Positions 1 to 10,189 of a DNA stretch of 64,000 nucleotides are shown piece by piece. Source of the stretch: an uncultured Clostridia bacterium. Lineage in GTDB: Bacteria; Bacillota; Clostridia; TANB77; CAG-508. Within the stretch, counting starts at the first letter, position 1. Each line of letters opens with the position of its first letter. The stretch is from NCBI GenBank assembly GCA_944386365.1, contig CALXAT010000008.1, positions 1-64,000 of the forward strand, in the 5' to 3' direction. Made by a program: the position numbers and the translations under genes. Below the pieces are notes generated by a model. That model was not told the origin of the DNA. It saw only the letters and a program-made list of their open reading frames with translations, and made no database searches.

Positions 1-191
1 ACCTTATATAATTCTAATGCTTCTTTATATCCTGATAATTCTGTTGATAACTTTGCTTCCTCTGCTTTTGTTAGTATCCCATTATCTCCTCGTAATGTGG
101 CTATTGTTACTCCTGCTAAAATTAATAAAACAATGATTGTAATGACTAATGCGATTAATGTAATACCATTATTCCTTTTGTTTTTTCTCAT
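1..191 (-). CDS. Type IV pilin-like protein, N-terminal part (runs off the window)
   Basis: The first 63 residues of a protein that continues beyond base 1. It starts at the ATG at 191-189, with an AAGGGAG ribosome binding site just upstream. A short basic N-terminus (MRKNKRNNG) is followed by a class III signal-like segment, G/ITLIALVITIIVLL, the usual cleavage site for a prepilin peptidase, then GDNGILTKAEEAK. The usual Glu at mature position 5 is Ala. The same N-terminus occurs in the gene at 62533-63664, so this genome carries a family of such proteins. The fused C-terminal domain is not visible here. The surface-pilin role is inferred from the leader alone. Confidence 0.85.
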   Translation of the reverse strand, partial: MRKNKRNNGITLIALVITIIVLLILAGVTIATLRGDNGILTKAEEAKLSTELSGYKEALELYK

Positions 192-266
192 TTTTAATCT
201 CCCTTCTTTTGTTTATTATTTTCTTTTTCCAAAGTTTTATTCTGTTTACAAATATAGTTCATTCTT

Positions 267-295
267 ATTTTATATATTTTGTTGAATTAAGTCAA
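267..295 (-). promoter_or_regulatory. Putative sigma-A promoter of the pilin-like gene
   Basis: On the minus strand TTGACT (295-290) is followed after 17 bases by TAAAAT (272-267), about 80 bases upstream of the pilin start codon. Confidence 0.5.
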
Positions 296-362
296 TATAT
301 TATCGTAAATCATTTCGTTTTATTTCTTTTTTTGTCGTACTTTTAGTATGGCTTTTTTAAAT

Positions 363-402
363 AAAAAAGCCTGAAATATCAGATATTTTCTAATACTTCA
401 GG
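363..402 (-). terminator. Rho-independent terminator of the prolyl-tRNA editing gene
   Basis: CCTGAA (370-375) pairs with TTCAGG (397-402). Read on the minus strand the stem is followed by CTTTTTTATTT. It lies about 50 bases after the stop of the gene at 454-939. Confidence 0.8.
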
Positions 403-453
403 TTCGTCTTATTTTTATTAAATTTTTTTATACTTATTTTATTTCGACTTTTA

Positions 454-939
454 TTATATGTTAATAAATTCATATTTATTTCCTATAGATTTTATAAACT
501 TCATCCAATCTTCATATGTGATTAATAAACTTGCTTCATTTGTATTAGGATGAACGACTAATAATGGTTTATCTTTTAAATCTTTATCAATTAACACTTC
601 TACTTTCTTTTCTTTATCATTGATTAACCCCATGGGACTTACATGTCCAGGTTCTAATTTTAAATATTTCATTAATCTTTCACTAGATGCAAAACTTAAT
701 CTTGTCGAATGTGCTTGTTCTTGTATTTTTGCCATATCCGCTTTTTTCTCACTACATAATACCACTAAAAAATGCCTTTTTCCTTTTTGATCTCTTAAAA
801 ATAAATTTTTACAGATTTCAGCACCTTTAAACATCTCTTTATTCAAATTGTTCATATCTTCTATTGTATATACCGGTTCATGTTTTATTAACTCGTAATG
901 AATATCTAAATCTTGTAATACTTTTAATACCTCTTCCAT
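454..939 (-). CDS. YbaK/ProX-type prolyl-tRNA editing protein (PrdX/ProXp-ala-like)
   Basis: 161 residues, the usual length of a free-standing tRNA editing domain. Features typical of this fold are KNLFLRDQKGKRHFLVVL around residues 44-61, the lysine-rich EKKADM segment, and LEPGHVSPMGLIND around residues 95-108. Family members hydrolyse mischarged tRNA(Pro), usually Ala- or Cys-tRNA(Pro), in trans. The GHVSPMGLIND segment resembles proteins annotated as PrdX, but no proline reductase genes are nearby, so a general proofreading role is more likely. It has its own terminator and a good ribosome binding site. Confidence 0.85.
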   Translation of the reverse strand: MEEVLKVLQDLDIHYELIKHEPVYTIEDMNNLNKEMFKGAEICKNLFLRDQKGKRHFLVVLCSEKKADMAKIQEQAHSTRLSFASSERLMKYLKLEPGHVSPMGLINDKEKKVEVLIDKDLKDKPLLVVHPNTNEASLLITYEDWMKFIKSIGNKYEFINI

Positions 940-1005
940 ACATTACCTCCTTTATATAGTTTAAACTAGCTTGCATATTTACAAGCTAGTTTATTATTGG
1001 TTTTC

Positions 1006-2250
1006 CTAGTTATTTTTATCTCTATATACTTTCACAATATCCTTAAATGTCATTCTAGTTCCATAATTTAATATGGCATTTGAATAAATCTTAATTGCAA
1101 CTTTCGCAATGATTAATATGGTAATCACTAATACAACAATAGATAATATAATTTCTGAAGTTGATGCAATCCCCATCATAATTCTAAATGGCATACAAAA
1201 TGGTGATGAAATTGGAAAAATTGCTGCAAATTTATTTAATTCACTTGTTGGATTCATCATGGTAAAATAGGATAAATAAAATCCAACAATAGCAAGTATT
1301 GCAACAGGCGTATTAGCTGATTGTATATCTTCTGGTTTGCTTACGGTTGATCCTGTTAAAGCATATAGTAATGCATAAGCAAAATATCCTAAAATAAAAT
1401 ATACAATTGTCATAATTGCTAAATATGGTGTCATTTTAGACATATCCAAAACAGAATTTAATAATTCTGGATCTAAAAATGCTTTAGCAGATAATACTGC
1501 TACACCAACAATTACACATATTTGAATCAATCCTACGATTCCAATACCTATTGTTTTTCCTAATACAATTGTTCTTGGTGATGTAGATGTCACTAATGTT
1601 TCCATGATTTTTGAAGTCTTTTCTGTTGTAATGGAACTTGATACTTGATATGCACAAAAATAAATTGCATAGAATAACACAATGGATAATAGCATAATAA
1701 CTAGTATATTTCCACTTACTTCTTGCTCTTCTGTTTGTTCTATACTGTACTCAAAATTAGGATATAAACTCATAATTTGTTCTTGTGTTAAGCCTAATTT
1801 GGTCATTTGTAAATTTGTATATACTGTATTGATTGCATTTATCAAATCTTCTGGAATACTTGCTACCTGTGTCATATTTTCTACAATATATCTTATTTTA
1901 TATGTTCCATCTTCTTTTGGTTCAATAATCATAGCCTCATCAATATCTTTATTTTCTATTCTTCCTTTTATGTCATCAAAAGAAACTTCATTATTGGCAA
2001 CTTGAACATTATATCCTAACTCCATTTGATTGATACTTTGTAATGTTCCTTCAAATAAATTGGTACTATCTACAATTAATAGATTTGTCTCTCCATCACT
2101 TTCATTATCCCCTATAATTGCTTCCATAATATTCGGTATATTAAATCCTATTACTATTAATATTAAAATAATTAATGTTGATATGATAAAAGATTTTCTT
2201 TTTGCCATATCGTTTATCGTAAATGCAATAACGGTTCCTAAATCTCTCAT
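1006..2250 (-). CDS. ABC-2 type transporter permease (NatB/YhaP-like)
   Basis: About 414 residues. One N-terminal membrane helix (around residues 18-40) is followed by an extracytoplasmic domain of about 130 residues and then at least five further helices, the layout of the NatB family (COG1668). I place the start at ATG 2250 because AGGTGAG precedes it at normal spacing; a GTG nine bases upstream overlaps the end of the ATPase gene. The start follows that stop by one base, so the two are translationally coupled and form one exporter. Sodium or drug efflux is the family precedent; the substrate cannot be read from sequence. Confidence 0.85.
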   Translation of the reverse strand: MRDLGTVIAFTINDMAKRKSFIISTLIILILIVIGFNIPNIMEAIIGDNESDGETNLLIVDSTNLFEGTLQSINQMELGYNVQVANNEVSFDDIKGRIENKDIDEAMIIEPKEDGTYKIRYIVENMTQVASIPEDLINAINTVYTNLQMTKLGLTQEQIMSLYPNFEYSIEQTEEQEVSGNILVIMLLSIVLFYAIYFCAYQVSSSITTEKTSKIMETLVTSTSPRTIVLGKTIGIGIVGLIQICVIVGVAVLSAKAFLDPELLNSVLDMSKMTPYLAIMTIVYFILGYFAYALLYALTGSTVSKPEDIQSANTPVAILAIVGFYLSYFTMMNPTSELNKFAAIFPISSPFCMPFRIMMGIASTSEIILSIVVLVITILIIAKVAIKIYSNAILNYGTRMTFKDIVKVYRDKNN

Positions 2251-2251
2251 A

Positions 2252-3142
2252 TTACTCACCTACCTTTTCTATAAATATATCATTTAGTGTTGGTTTTTTA
2301 ATTTCAAATTTGTCAATTCCTATGTGATTACTAACTAATTTTTCCAACAATTGGTGAGCTTTTTCTTCAGAATCCATTTTAATAGAATATTCATTATTTT
2401 TAGAAAATTCTATTGTCATATTAAATTCTTTCATATATTTATCTATATTTTTATCAGTTGATAATTCCAATCGATTTGCCTTATATCCATCTTTAATTTC
2501 TTTTAAGTTTCCTTTTAATACAGTTTTTCCTTTATTTAATATCAAAATGTCTGTACAAAATTCTTCAATAGACGCCATTTGATGACTAGACATGATAATA
2601 TATTTTCCCATCTTTACTAAATCCATAATAACATTTTTTAAAATTTCGGTGTTTACTGGGTCTAACCCACTAAATGGTTCATCTAGCACAATTAGCTCTG
2701 GATCATGAATAATGGCTGTCATAAATTGAATTTTTTGTTGATTCCCTTTAGACAACTTTTCAGCAGGCATTGGTATATATTCTTCTACTTTTAAAACCTT
2801 TGCCCATTTTTTTATTGCCTCATCTGCATTTTTTTTACTCATACCTTTCAATTTTGCAAAATACATCAATTGGTCATAAATTTTTGTCTTAGGATACACA
2901 CCTCTTTCCTCAGGTAAATATCCAAAATTTACACTTTTTCTTTCCACTTTTTTACCATTCCAGGTAATTTCACCTGTATCTTTTTTTATAATTCCTAATA
3001 GCATTCTAATAGTTGTTGTTTTACCAGCACCATTTGTACCAAGTAAGCCAAACACTCCTGGCTTATCCACTTCAAAAGAAATATTATCTACTGCTTGTTT
3101 ACCAACAAACATCTTAGAAACATTTTCCAGTTTTAATCCCAT
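2252..3142 (-). CDS. ABC transporter ATP-binding protein (NatA-like)
   Basis: 296 residues. Walker A GTNGAGKTT around residues 35-43, signature LSKGNQQK around residues 130-137, Walker B LIVLDEP around 150-156, and the switch histidine in MSSHQ around 190. The C-terminal ~80 residues are the DUF4162-like extension common in NatA/CcmA-type ATPases. It is the nucleotide-binding partner of the adjoining permease. The REP element at 3158-3202 starts 16 bases upstream of its ATG, next to the ribosome binding site, and may form part of the mRNA leader. Confidence 0.9.
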   Translation of the reverse strand: MGLKLENVSKMFVGKQAVDNISFEVDKPGVFGLLGTNGAGKTTTIRMLLGIIKKDTGEITWNGKKVERKSVNFGYLPEERGVYPKTKIYDQLMYFAKLKGMSKKNADEAIKKWAKVLKVEEYIPMPAEKLSKGNQQKIQFMTAIIHDPELIVLDEPFSGLDPVNTEILKNVIMDLVKMGKYIIMSSHQMASIEEFCTDILILNKGKTVLKGNLKEIKDGYKANRLELSTDKNIDKYMKEFNMTIEFSKNNEYSIKMDSEEKAHQLLEKLVSNHIGIDKFEIKKPTLNDIFIEKVGE

Positions 3143-3157
3143 CTTTTATCCTCCTTT

Positions 3158-3202
3158 GGGGACGTGTCAAATCGTTTCAAAATGAAACAAAAGGGACACA
3201 CC
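3158..3202 (+). repeat. REP element, copy A
   Basis: Begins GGGGACGTGTCAAATCGTTT and ends with GGGACACACCC. Internal pairings GTGTC/GACAC and GTTTC/GAAAC give an imperfect hairpin. It is an inverted copy of the repeat at 4352-4396, and the two flank the REP-associated transposase. Further copies are at 13863 and 61894, with derived forms at 34303, 34378, 40516 and 44205. Confidence 0.9.
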
Positions 3203-3334
3203 CATTTTTATCTTTTATTCTTTTGTATTATAATATTTAATCATTCTTTTTACAATACTTTTCATGACAAATTAAGAATTTTTGTCGTAAATTATAACTA
3301 TTTTATTTATATAAATTATTGCAGTAATAAAATA

Positions 3335-4093
3335 CTATAATTTGTCTTTTCTATATCTAGTAATTGTTGTTTTGGATATATTCAATATATCTGATAAAAT
3401 TTTATAAGATATATTAGTTTTTTCTCTTATATATTGTACAAGTTTTTTAATTTCTTCTATATTTTTACCTATCATTAAATCATGTTCTTTTTCATAATTT
3501 CTTATTAATTCTTTAATAAATATCTCTTTATCTTCAGAAGTATCTAAAAAGTTTGCTTCTGCTATTAACTTTTCATTATTAACCTTGGGAAAATCAATTG
3601 AATGATTAATCTTTTTATAAATTTCATCTAAAATATTATTTGATGTGTAATTTGTTTGAAAATCTCGAAAATTAGAATAAATGTATTCTTTAGGATTTAA
3701 AACTATTTTGGCTCTTACAGGATTATTAAAAATATATTTTGAACAATTTATTAATTGTCTTTCACTTAATATTGGTTGGCTTTTATATCGATTTCTGAAA
3801 ACCACTCCTACTCTCTTATTTATGTAATTATAATACATTGCGAATTTTCCATTAATATTTTTCATAAATAAACTCATATTTTTTACATTCTCGGTATAGA
3901 GTAATACATGTGAATGATTATCCATAATAGTAAATGCAATCAAGTCTATGTTGAATTCATTTGCTTCTTTTTGCAATAGTTCCATATATTTCTTTTTGCA
4001 CCTGTTTTCCTCAAAAATGTATTCTTTGTTTATTCCTTGTGTCATATTATGGAAAAAAGAAGTTTTTATTTGATTTCTTGCTATTCTAGACAT
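3335..4093 (-). CDS. REP-associated tyrosine transposase (RAYT, Y1/HUH superfamily)
   Basis: 252 residues. The HUH metal-binding motif is in DNHSHVLLY around residues 58-66. The catalytic-tyrosine region reads NCSKYIFNNPVRAKIV around 116-131, the usual RAYT form. RNRYKSQPI around 100-108 is also typical. The C-terminal ~35 residues look like a helix-turn-helix (SYKILSDILNISKTTITRY). AAAGGAG precedes the ATG. It is bounded by two inverted REP copies (3158 and 4352), the arrangement in which single-copy RAYTs mobilise or maintain REP repeats in other bacteria. It appears intact. Confidence 0.92.
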   Translation of the reverse strand: MSRIARNQIKTSFFHNMTQGINKEYIFEENRCKKKYMELLQKEANEFNIDLIAFTIMDNHSHVLLYTENVKNMSLFMKNINGKFAMYYNYINKRVGVVFRNRYKSQPILSERQLINCSKYIFNNPVRAKIVLNPKEYIYSNFRDFQTNYTSNNILDEIYKKINHSIDFPKVNNEKLIAEANFLDTSEDKEIFIKELIRNYEKEHDLMIGKNIEEIKKLVQYIREKTNISYKILSDILNISKTTITRYRKDKL

Positions 4094-4274
4094 AAATTCT
4101 CCTTTGAAATAAAATAATTTGATAAAATTAATAATTGATTTTATTAATTAGCTTTATTTATATTATTACATTTTTTTCCATTTGTCAAATGCAAAATATT
4201 TTATTATCGAATTATAATTTTAAAATTAAAAATACTATTTTCTAAACCGCCTGAAATGTCATTTAATATAATTT

Positions 4275-4318
4275 AAAAAAGGGATATCAATTTTATCTCT
4301 AATTAATAGCCCTTTTTT
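4275..4318 (-). terminator. Terminator downstream of ileS
   Basis: AAAAAAGGG (4275-4283) and CCCTTTTTT (4310-4318) pair around a loop. On the minus strand it lies 50-90 bases past the ileS stop, beyond the REP copy, so it is probably the original ileS terminator, separated from the gene when the REP arrived. Confidence 0.65.
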
Positions 4319-4351
4319 AACATTATTATTTTTCATTTATAAATTCTCTAA

Positions 4352-4396
4352 GGTGTGTCCCTTTTGTTTCATTTTGAAACGATTTGACACGTCCCC
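4352..4396 (-). repeat. REP element, copy B (overlaps the end of ileS)
   Basis: Reverse complement of copy A, ending GACACGTCCCC. It covers the ileS stop at 4369 and supplies the last nine sense codons or so of ileS. Confidence 0.9.
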
Positions 4397-7300
4397 AACT
4401 TCAAATTCTCTCCATTAATGTTTGTGTCTGTGTAGTCTTTTCTTTCTTCGTCGTAGAAGATGTTGTCTGCTAATGTGTCATGTTTGATGGTTTCTTCGTA
4501 TTTTTTGATGATAGCTTCTACTTTTTCGTTTCCTGCTACATATAGATTGATTCTGTCTAATACTTCGAATCCACTGTCTTTTCTCATGTTTTGTACTTTT
4601 GATAAAACTTCTCTTAAGATTCCTTCTTCTGCTAATTCTGGTGTGATGGTTGTGTCTAATACTACACCAATTTCTCCTTCTCCACTAAATGCAAATCCGT
4701 CTTTTCCTTGCATTGTTACTAGTAAGTTTTCTGCATTTAGTCCAATTTGTGTGTCATCTATTTCAATGTATTCTGTTCCACCATTTTTTACCGTATTTGC
4801 TAAGTCCATTTGATTTTTCTTTGCAATTTCTTCTTTAATTCTAGGAATTAGTTTACCATATTCTTTTCCTAATACTGGTAAATTTGGTTTGATTTCGAAG
4901 TTTACATATTCAGACATTTCTGCGCCTAATACAACTTTCTTGACATTTAATTCTTCTTTTACAATGTCTGCATAATATTCTGGAAGTGTATCAATTGAGA
5001 TTAACATTTCTGATAATGGTTGTCTGTTTTTGATGTTTGCAGCGTTTCTTGCACTTCTTCCTAGTTTTACAATTTTATATGCTAAGTCCATTTCTTTTTC
5101 TAAGTCTTTGTCAATTACGTTTTCATCTACTTCTGGCCATGAACAGAAATGAATGCTTTCAGGTGCTGTTTTGCTTAAACCAACTACTAAGTTTTGATAA
5201 ATTTCTTCTGTCATGAATGGTACAAATGGTGCTGATACTTTGCATAAGTCTACTAACACTTTATATAGTGTTACATATGCTCCAATTTTGTCATCTGTTA
5301 ATTCTTGACTCCAAAATCTTTCTCTGTTTCTTCTAACATACCAGTTTGATAAACTGTCTGTGAATTCTTCAATTTCTAGTGCTGCTCCTGTAATGTCATA
5401 ACTATCTAGTTTATTATCAACATCTTTGATTAATGTATTTAATTTTGAAATAATCCATTTATCCATTACATTTGTCACTTTGAAATCTTTATATTTTAAT
5501 GGATTAAATTGGTCAATTTCTGCATATAGCACATAGAATGAATAAACATTCCATAATGTACTTAAAAATCCTCTTTGAGTCTCTTTTACATTATCCAATG
5601 ATAATCTTGTTGGTAGCCATGGCGCACTACATGTATAGAAATGCCATCTTGTTGCATCTGCCCCTACTGTATTTAGTAATTCCATTGGGTCTACACCATT
5701 TCCTTTTGATTTAGACATTTTTTGTCCTTTTTCATCTAAGACATGTCCTAAAACCACACAGTTTTCAAATGGTGATCTATTAAATAATGCTGTTCCTACT
5801 GCTGTTAATGTATAGAACCATCCTCTTGTTTGATCAACTGCTTCTGATATAAACCCAGCTGGGAAGTTGTTATCAAACATTTCTTTATTTTCAAATGGAT
5901 AATGCCATTGTGCAAAAGGCATTGAACCTGAATCAAACCAACAGTCAATAACTTCTTTTGCTCTTTTCATTTTCTTTCCACATTTTGGACATTTCAAATA
6001 TACATTATCAATATATGGTTTATGAAGTTCTATATCTTCTGGTACATCAATTCCTTTTTCTTTTAATTCTTGAATTGATCCAATACATTCTTGATGTCCA
6101 CAATTTTCATCTTCACAAGTCCAGATTGGTAGTGGTGTTCCCCAATATCTATCTCTTGAGATTCCCCAGTCAATAACATTTTCTAGGAATTTTCCAAATC
6201 TACCTGTTTTAATCGTTTCTGGATACCAGTTTACTTTGCTATTATTTTCAACTAATTCATCTCTTAGTTTACTCATTGCAACAAACCAGCTTTCTTTTGG
6301 ATAATATAGAAGTGGTGTGTCACATCTCCAGCAATGTGGATATGAGTGCATATGTTTTTCTTTGCTAAATAACTTATTTTCTTGTTTTAACCATTTACAA
6401 ATATCTTCATTACAATCTCTTACAAATCTTCCAGCCCATGGCTCTACTTCTTTTACAAATTTTCCTTCTTTGTCTACTAAATTGATAAATGTAATACCAT
6501 TTTGTTTTGCAACATAACTATCATCTTCACCATAAGCAGGTGCAATATGGACAATACCTGTACCATCTGTTAAGGTTACATAGTCTCCATGAATAACTTC
6601 AAATGCTTTTCCTTCTACTTCTCCAAATGGCATTAATCTTTCATATTTTATTCCTAATAAATCTTCACCTTTAAATGTTTTTACAACATCATATGGTGTT
6701 TCTTTTAATACAGTTTCTAATAAATCTTTTGCTAATATATAATTTTCATATACTGGTTCGTCATCTGTTCCAATATTTGCTTTTACTTCAGCATATTCAT
6801 ATGATTTATTAACACAAAGTGCTAAGTTTGATGGTAATGTCCATGGTGTTGTTGTCCATGCTAAGATATATGTGTCTTTATCAAATTTTTGTCCATCAAG
6901 TACCTTAAATTTAGCAATACATGTTAAGTCTTTAACATCTTTATATCCTTGTGCTACTTCATGTGATGATAGGGCTGTTCCACATCTTGGACAATATGGC
7001 ATAACTTTATGTCCTTCATAAAGTAATCCTTTTTCCCACATTTGTTTTAAAGCCCACCATACAGATTCAATATAATCATTATGATACGTTACATATGGAT
7101 GTTCCATATCTACCCAAAAACCAACTTTATTAGTCATTTCTTCCCATAGATGAACATATTCAAAAACACTTTCTTTACATTGTTTTACGAATTTTTCCAC
7201 ACCATATTCTTCGATTTGTTGTTTTCCTGAAATACCTAGTTTTTTCTCTATTTCTAACTCTACTGGTAATCCATGGGTATCCCATCCAGCTTTTCTAATA

Positions 7301-7536
7301 ACTCTGTATCCTTTCATAACTTTGTATCTTGGAATTAAGTCCTTCATAACTCTTGTTTCAATATGTCCAACATGTGGTTTTCCATTTGCTGTTGGAGGTC
7401 CATCGTAAAAGGTAAAATATCGTTTTCCTTGATTACTATTTAAGCTTTTCTTTATGATGTCTTTATCCTTCCATAATTTTGCAACATCATTTTCCATTCC
7501 CACAAAGCCATTTGGCAATTCTACTTTTTTGTACAT
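4369..7536 (-). CDS. ileS: Isoleucyl-tRNA synthetase
   Basis: 1055 residues. HIGH motif as HVGH ([15 protein letters not shown], around residues 49-63), KMSKS in [11 protein letters not shown] around 597-607, the CP1 editing domain between them, and Cys pairs (CPRCG, CPKCG). The length and the [13 protein letters not shown] signature fit the longer, eukaryote-like IleS2 type, which is mupirocin-insensitive in characterised members; that property is only inferred. Translation starts at ATG 7536 behind AAAGGAGG. A T-box lies upstream. The C-terminal residues GTCQIVSK are encoded by the REP element, so the native end has been replaced. Confidence 0.97.
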   Translation of the reverse strand: MYKKVELPNGFVGMENDVAKLWKDKDIIKKSLNSNQGKRYFTFYDGPPTANGKPHVGHIETRVMKDLIPRYKVMKGYRVIRKAGWDTHGLPVELEIEKKLGISGKQQIEEYGVEKFVKQCKESVFEYVHLWEEMTNKVGFWVDMEHPYVTYHNDYIESVWWALKQMWEKGLLYEGHKVMPYCPRCGTALSSHEVAQGYKDVKDLTCIAKFKVLDGQKFDKDTYILAWTTTPWTLPSNLALCVNKSYEYAEVKANIGTDDEPVYENYILAKDLLETVLKETPYDVVKTFKGEDLLGIKYERLMPFGEVEGKAFEVIHGDYVTLTDGTGIVHIAPAYGEDDSYVAKQNGITFINLVDKEGKFVKEVEPWAGRFVRDCNEDICKWLKQENKLFSKEKHMHSYPHCWRCDTPLLYYPKESWFVAMSKLRDELVENNSKVNWYPETIKTGRFGKFLENVIDWGISRDRYWGTPLPIWTCEDENCGHQECIGSIQELKEKGIDVPEDIELHKPYIDNVYLKCPKCGKKMKRAKEVIDCWFDSGSMPFAQWHYPFENKEMFDNNFPAGFISEAVDQTRGWFYTLTAVGTALFNRSPFENCVVLGHVLDEKGQKMSKSKGNGVDPMELLNTVGADATRWHFYTCSAPWLPTRLSLDNVKETQRGFLSTLWNVYSFYVLYAEIDQFNPLKYKDFKVTNVMDKWIISKLNTLIKDVDNKLDSYDITGAALEIEEFTDSLSNWYVRRNRERFWSQELTDDKIGAYVTLYKVLVDLCKVSAPFVPFMTEEIYQNLVVGLSKTAPESIHFCSWPEVDENVIDKDLEKEMDLAYKIVKLGRSARNAANIKNRQPLSEMLISIDTLPEYYADIVKEELNVKKVVLGAEMSEYVNFEIKPNLPVLGKEYGKLIPRIKEEIAKKNQMDLANTVKNGGTEYIEIDDTQIGLNAENLLVTMQGKDGFAFSGEGEIGVVLDTTITPELAEEGILREVLSKVQNMRKDSGFEVLDRINLYVAGNEKVEAIIKKYEETIKHDTLADNIFYDEERKDYTDTNINGENLKLGTCQIVSK

Positions 7537-7560
7537 ACAAATTCCTCCTTTTATATAATC

Positions 7561-7601
7561 AAAAAAAGCTATTCAATCCTGATTTAGGACGAAATAGCTT
7601 T
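7561..7601 (-). terminator. Conditional terminator of the ileS T-box
   Basis: AAAGCTATT pairs with AATAGCTTT, followed by TTTT on the minus strand, with an inner TCCT/AGGA pairing. It competes with the T-box antiterminator. Confidence 0.85.
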
Positions 7602-7820
7602 ACTTTCCGCGGTACCACCTATTTTAACTAATTAAATTTTTATTCTAATTAGTTCTCTTCATTTATCTTTAACGCAGATTTACGACTATACTTACTTTAT
7701 ATTTCGGTATAATAACAATCTAGGGGATAATAAATAACTTTTACTTACCAAAATCTCAGCTACCTTTGGCTCTCTTTAAGATATTCTGCCATTTATCGTG
7801 TCCTGATTATTGTTTTTACT
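7562..7820 (-). promoter_or_regulatory. T-box riboswitch of ileS
   Basis: The minus strand carries the universal T-box sequence AGGTGGTACCGCGG (7607-7620), GCGTTAA further upstream, and a stem I region with GAGAGCC. The transcript ends in a terminator hairpin (7561-7601). Uncharged tRNA binding would favour the antiterminator. I could not place the specifier triplet with confidence. Confidence 0.92.
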
Positions 7821-7954
7821 ATATTATGTTCCTTATTATATCATGTTTTTTCTATTTTTCAAGTAGTTTTTATTATTTTTTTATTTCTTTTATCCTATTG
7901 ATTGTAAACTTACTTTTCTAAACTTCCCTTATAAATATATTACCAATCATATAT

Positions 7955-8380
7955 TTAATATTTATCCATCTCTGTTCCATTTTTTAGATAGATTTTGATT
8001 TGTCTTATTATATGTGGAATATTATAATTTCCTGCAAATTTTTCATTATTTAGTAATTCTTCATTTATATTAAGCCATTCTAGCTTATTTTTTTCTTCTA
8101 TTAAATTTACTTTATGCTCTAAAATACCATAATAGACTTGTAGATTATTTTCATATTTAAAGTAGTTTAAATCCATAAAATGTTCTAATTTTACATCATT
8201 ATGGGAAATACCTGTTTCCTCAAACAATTCTCTATATGCTGCATTATCATTTGATTCGTCCTTTTCTACTTTTCCTCCAACAAAATTATATTTTCCCTTA
8301 TATGGATCTTTTGCTCTGATGCAAAAAAGCGCTTTCGTTAAATCTTTATTAAATATGACGATTAAATTTAATTTTCTCAT
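7955..8380 (-). CDS. Nudix hydrolase (MutT-like)
   Basis: 141 residues. A complete Nudix box, G-x5-E-x7-REL-x-EE-x-G, lies around residues 35-58 (ends YRELFEETGI). The N-terminal strands and WLNINEELL are typical of the MutT/8-oxo-dGTPase group. It would hydrolyse a nucleoside diphosphate derivative; the substrate is not predictable. AGGTGA precedes the start. It is monocistronic, between the ileS leader and the fabI terminator. Confidence 0.88.
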   Translation of the reverse strand: MRKLNLIVIFNKDLTKALFCIRAKDPYKGKYNFVGGKVEKDESNDNAAYRELFEETGISHNDVKLEHFMDLNYFKYENNLQVYYGILEHKVNLIEEKNKLEWLNINEELLNNEKFAGNYNIPHIIRQIKIYLKNGTEMDKY

Positions 8381-8453
8381 TCTATGGACTCACCTGCCAA
8401 TCATTTTTTATTTGTTAAAAATTATAACATTTTAATTAAAAAAAGTATATATA

Positions 8454-8496
8454 AGAAAAATTACTTTATATCTTTTCTATATAAAGTAATTTTTCT
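8454..8496 (-). terminator. Terminator of the acc-fabI group
   Basis: AGAAAAATTACTTTATA and its complement TATAAAGTAATTTTTCT form a long stem with a short loop directly after fabI. Confidence 0.8.
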
Positions 8497-8534
8497 CAAA
8501 TGATTTACTCTTTAATTCTAAGTCTGTATATTTT

Positions 8535-9305
8535 TTATACACCAACAGTTGAAAATCCATTATCTACATGAATAATCTCTCCTGTAATTGCACTTGACAT
8601 ATCACTAAATAAAAATGCTGTAGCATTTCCAACTTGATTAATTGTAACATTTTTATGTAATGGTGCTCTTTCTTCAACAATATCTAGTATTGAACCAAAA
8701 TCTTTAATTCCTTTTGCTGACAATGTTTTAATTGGTCCAGCTGAAATAGCATTAATTCTGTATCCATCTTTTCCTAAATCTCTTGCTAAATATCGAATAC
8801 TTGCCTCTAATGCAGCTTTTGCAACTCCCATAACATTATATCCTTCAATAGCTTTTTCTGAACCATAATAGGTATATGCTACAATACTCGCACCTTCATT
8901 TAACATTTCTTTTTCTCTTGCCATTCTTACAATGGCTACTAATGAATAAGCACTTACATCTTGTGCATGTGCATAACCATCTCTTGATGTTAAAATAAAA
9001 TCATTTCTTAAATCTTCTGTATTGGCATGTGCAATAGCATGTAATAATCCATCAATTTTTCCATGATCTTTTTTTATTTCTTCTAAGCATTTATCTATAT
9101 CTTCATCTTTACTTACATCATTACATACATATACACTCGCTTTTGGCATATCTTTTATTAAATCTTTTACTTTTTCTAAACTATCTGCTGAACAAGTACA
9201 AATAACCTCTGCTCCTTGTTCATAAGCTGATTGTGTTGCTCCCCATGCAATACTCCATTTGTTTCTTACTCCCATAATAACTACTTTTTTACCTTCTAAT
9301 AACAT
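8535..9305 (-). CDS. fabI: Enoyl-[acyl-carrier-protein] reductase (NADH)
   Basis: 256 residues, FabI length. The nucleotide-binding N-terminus is GVRNKWSIAWG (around residues 12-22). The catalytic pair is the Tyr in YNVMGVAK and the Lys seven residues later (around 156 and 163), the Y-x6-K signature of FabI. ISAGPIKTLSAKGI around 195-208 is the substrate-binding loop. It catalyses the last step of fatty acid elongation and lies directly after accA, so the cluster couples malonyl-CoA supply to chain reduction. Confidence 0.95.
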   Translation of the reverse strand: MLLEGKKVVIMGVRNKWSIAWGATQSAYEQGAEVICTCSADSLEKVKDLIKDMPKASVYVCNDVSKDEDIDKCLEEIKKDHGKIDGLLHAIAHANTEDLRNDFILTSRDGYAHAQDVSAYSLVAIVRMAREKEMLNEGASIVAYTYYGSEKAIEGYNVMGVAKAALEASIRYLARDLGKDGYRINAISAGPIKTLSAKGIKDFGSILDIVEERAPLHKNVTINQVGNATAFLFSDMSSAITGEIIHVDNGFSTVGV

Positions 9306-9381
9306 TTCAATTCCTCCTAATTTTTATTTTTATTAAATTATATAAAAAAATTTATTATTTAATATTTTTCACATACCTATT

Positions 9382-10173
9382 TTAGCACATTGTTCTAAAT
9401 TTTTCATATCTATTTTCTACCAATTCTTTTTTAGATAATGGTTTTAATTCTTTTAAACTCTTTTTGATATATGTTTTTAATTCTTTTATAACCATTTCAA
9501 AATCTTCTCCAGCACCGCCCTCTGGTTCTTTAATAATTTTATCAATTACACCAAAGTTCTTTAAATCTTTAGCCGTTGCTTTCATATCCTCTGCTGCTTC
9601 TTTTGCTTTGCTAGAATCCTTATACAAGATGCTAGCAAATCCTTCTGGAGATAATATAGAATAGATTGCATTTTCTAACATAACGATTCTATCTCCAACA
9701 GCAATTGCTAATGCACCACCACTAGAACCTTCTCCGATTACAATACAAATAATAGGAACTTCTAATTTTGACATTTCAAATAAATTTCGAGCAATCGCTT
9801 CACCTTGTCCTCTTTCTTCTGCTCCCATTCCAGGATATGCTCCTGGTGTATCTATAAAGGTAATAATTGGTCTATTAAACTTTTCTGCTTGTTTCATTAA
9901 TCTTAAGGCTTTTCTATACCCTTCTGGGTTTGGCATTCCAAAATTTCTTTCCATATTTTCTTTTGCTTTTTTTCCTTTTTGCTCTCCTATTACAGTAACT
10001 GGTATACCTTCAAATGTTGCAATTCCCCCAACAATTGCCTTATCATCACCAAAATTTCTATCACCATGTAATTCTATAAAGTCATCAAATAATTTATCAA
10101 TATAATCTAAAGCTTTTGGTCTATCTATCTTTCTTGCTAACATCACTCTATCCCATGCTGTTATTTTAGCCAT
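9382..10173 (-). CDS. accA: Acetyl-CoA carboxylase carboxyltransferase subunit alpha
   Basis: 263 residues; short compared with about 320 in E. coli, as in many clostridia. Crotonase-fold signatures are [20 protein letters not shown] around residues 107-126 and [17 protein letters not shown] around 147-163. It forms the alpha2beta2 carboxyltransferase with AccD. The start follows a GGAGG and lies 16 bases after the accD stop, so the pair is co-transcribed. Confidence 0.96.
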   Translation of the reverse strand: MAKITAWDRVMLARKIDRPKALDYIDKLFDDFIELHGDRNFGDDKAIVGGIATFEGIPVTVIGEQKGKKAKENMERNFGMPNPEGYRKALRLMKQAEKFNRPIITFIDTPGAYPGMGAEERGQGEAIARNLFEMSKLEVPIICIVIGEGSSGGALAIAVGDRIVMLENAIYSILSPEGFASILYKDSSKAKEAAEDMKATAKDLKNFGVIDKIIKEPEGGAGEDFEMVIKELKTYIKKSLKELKPLSKKELVENRYEKFRTMC

Positions 10174-10189
10174 TTTTTCTTCCTCCTTT

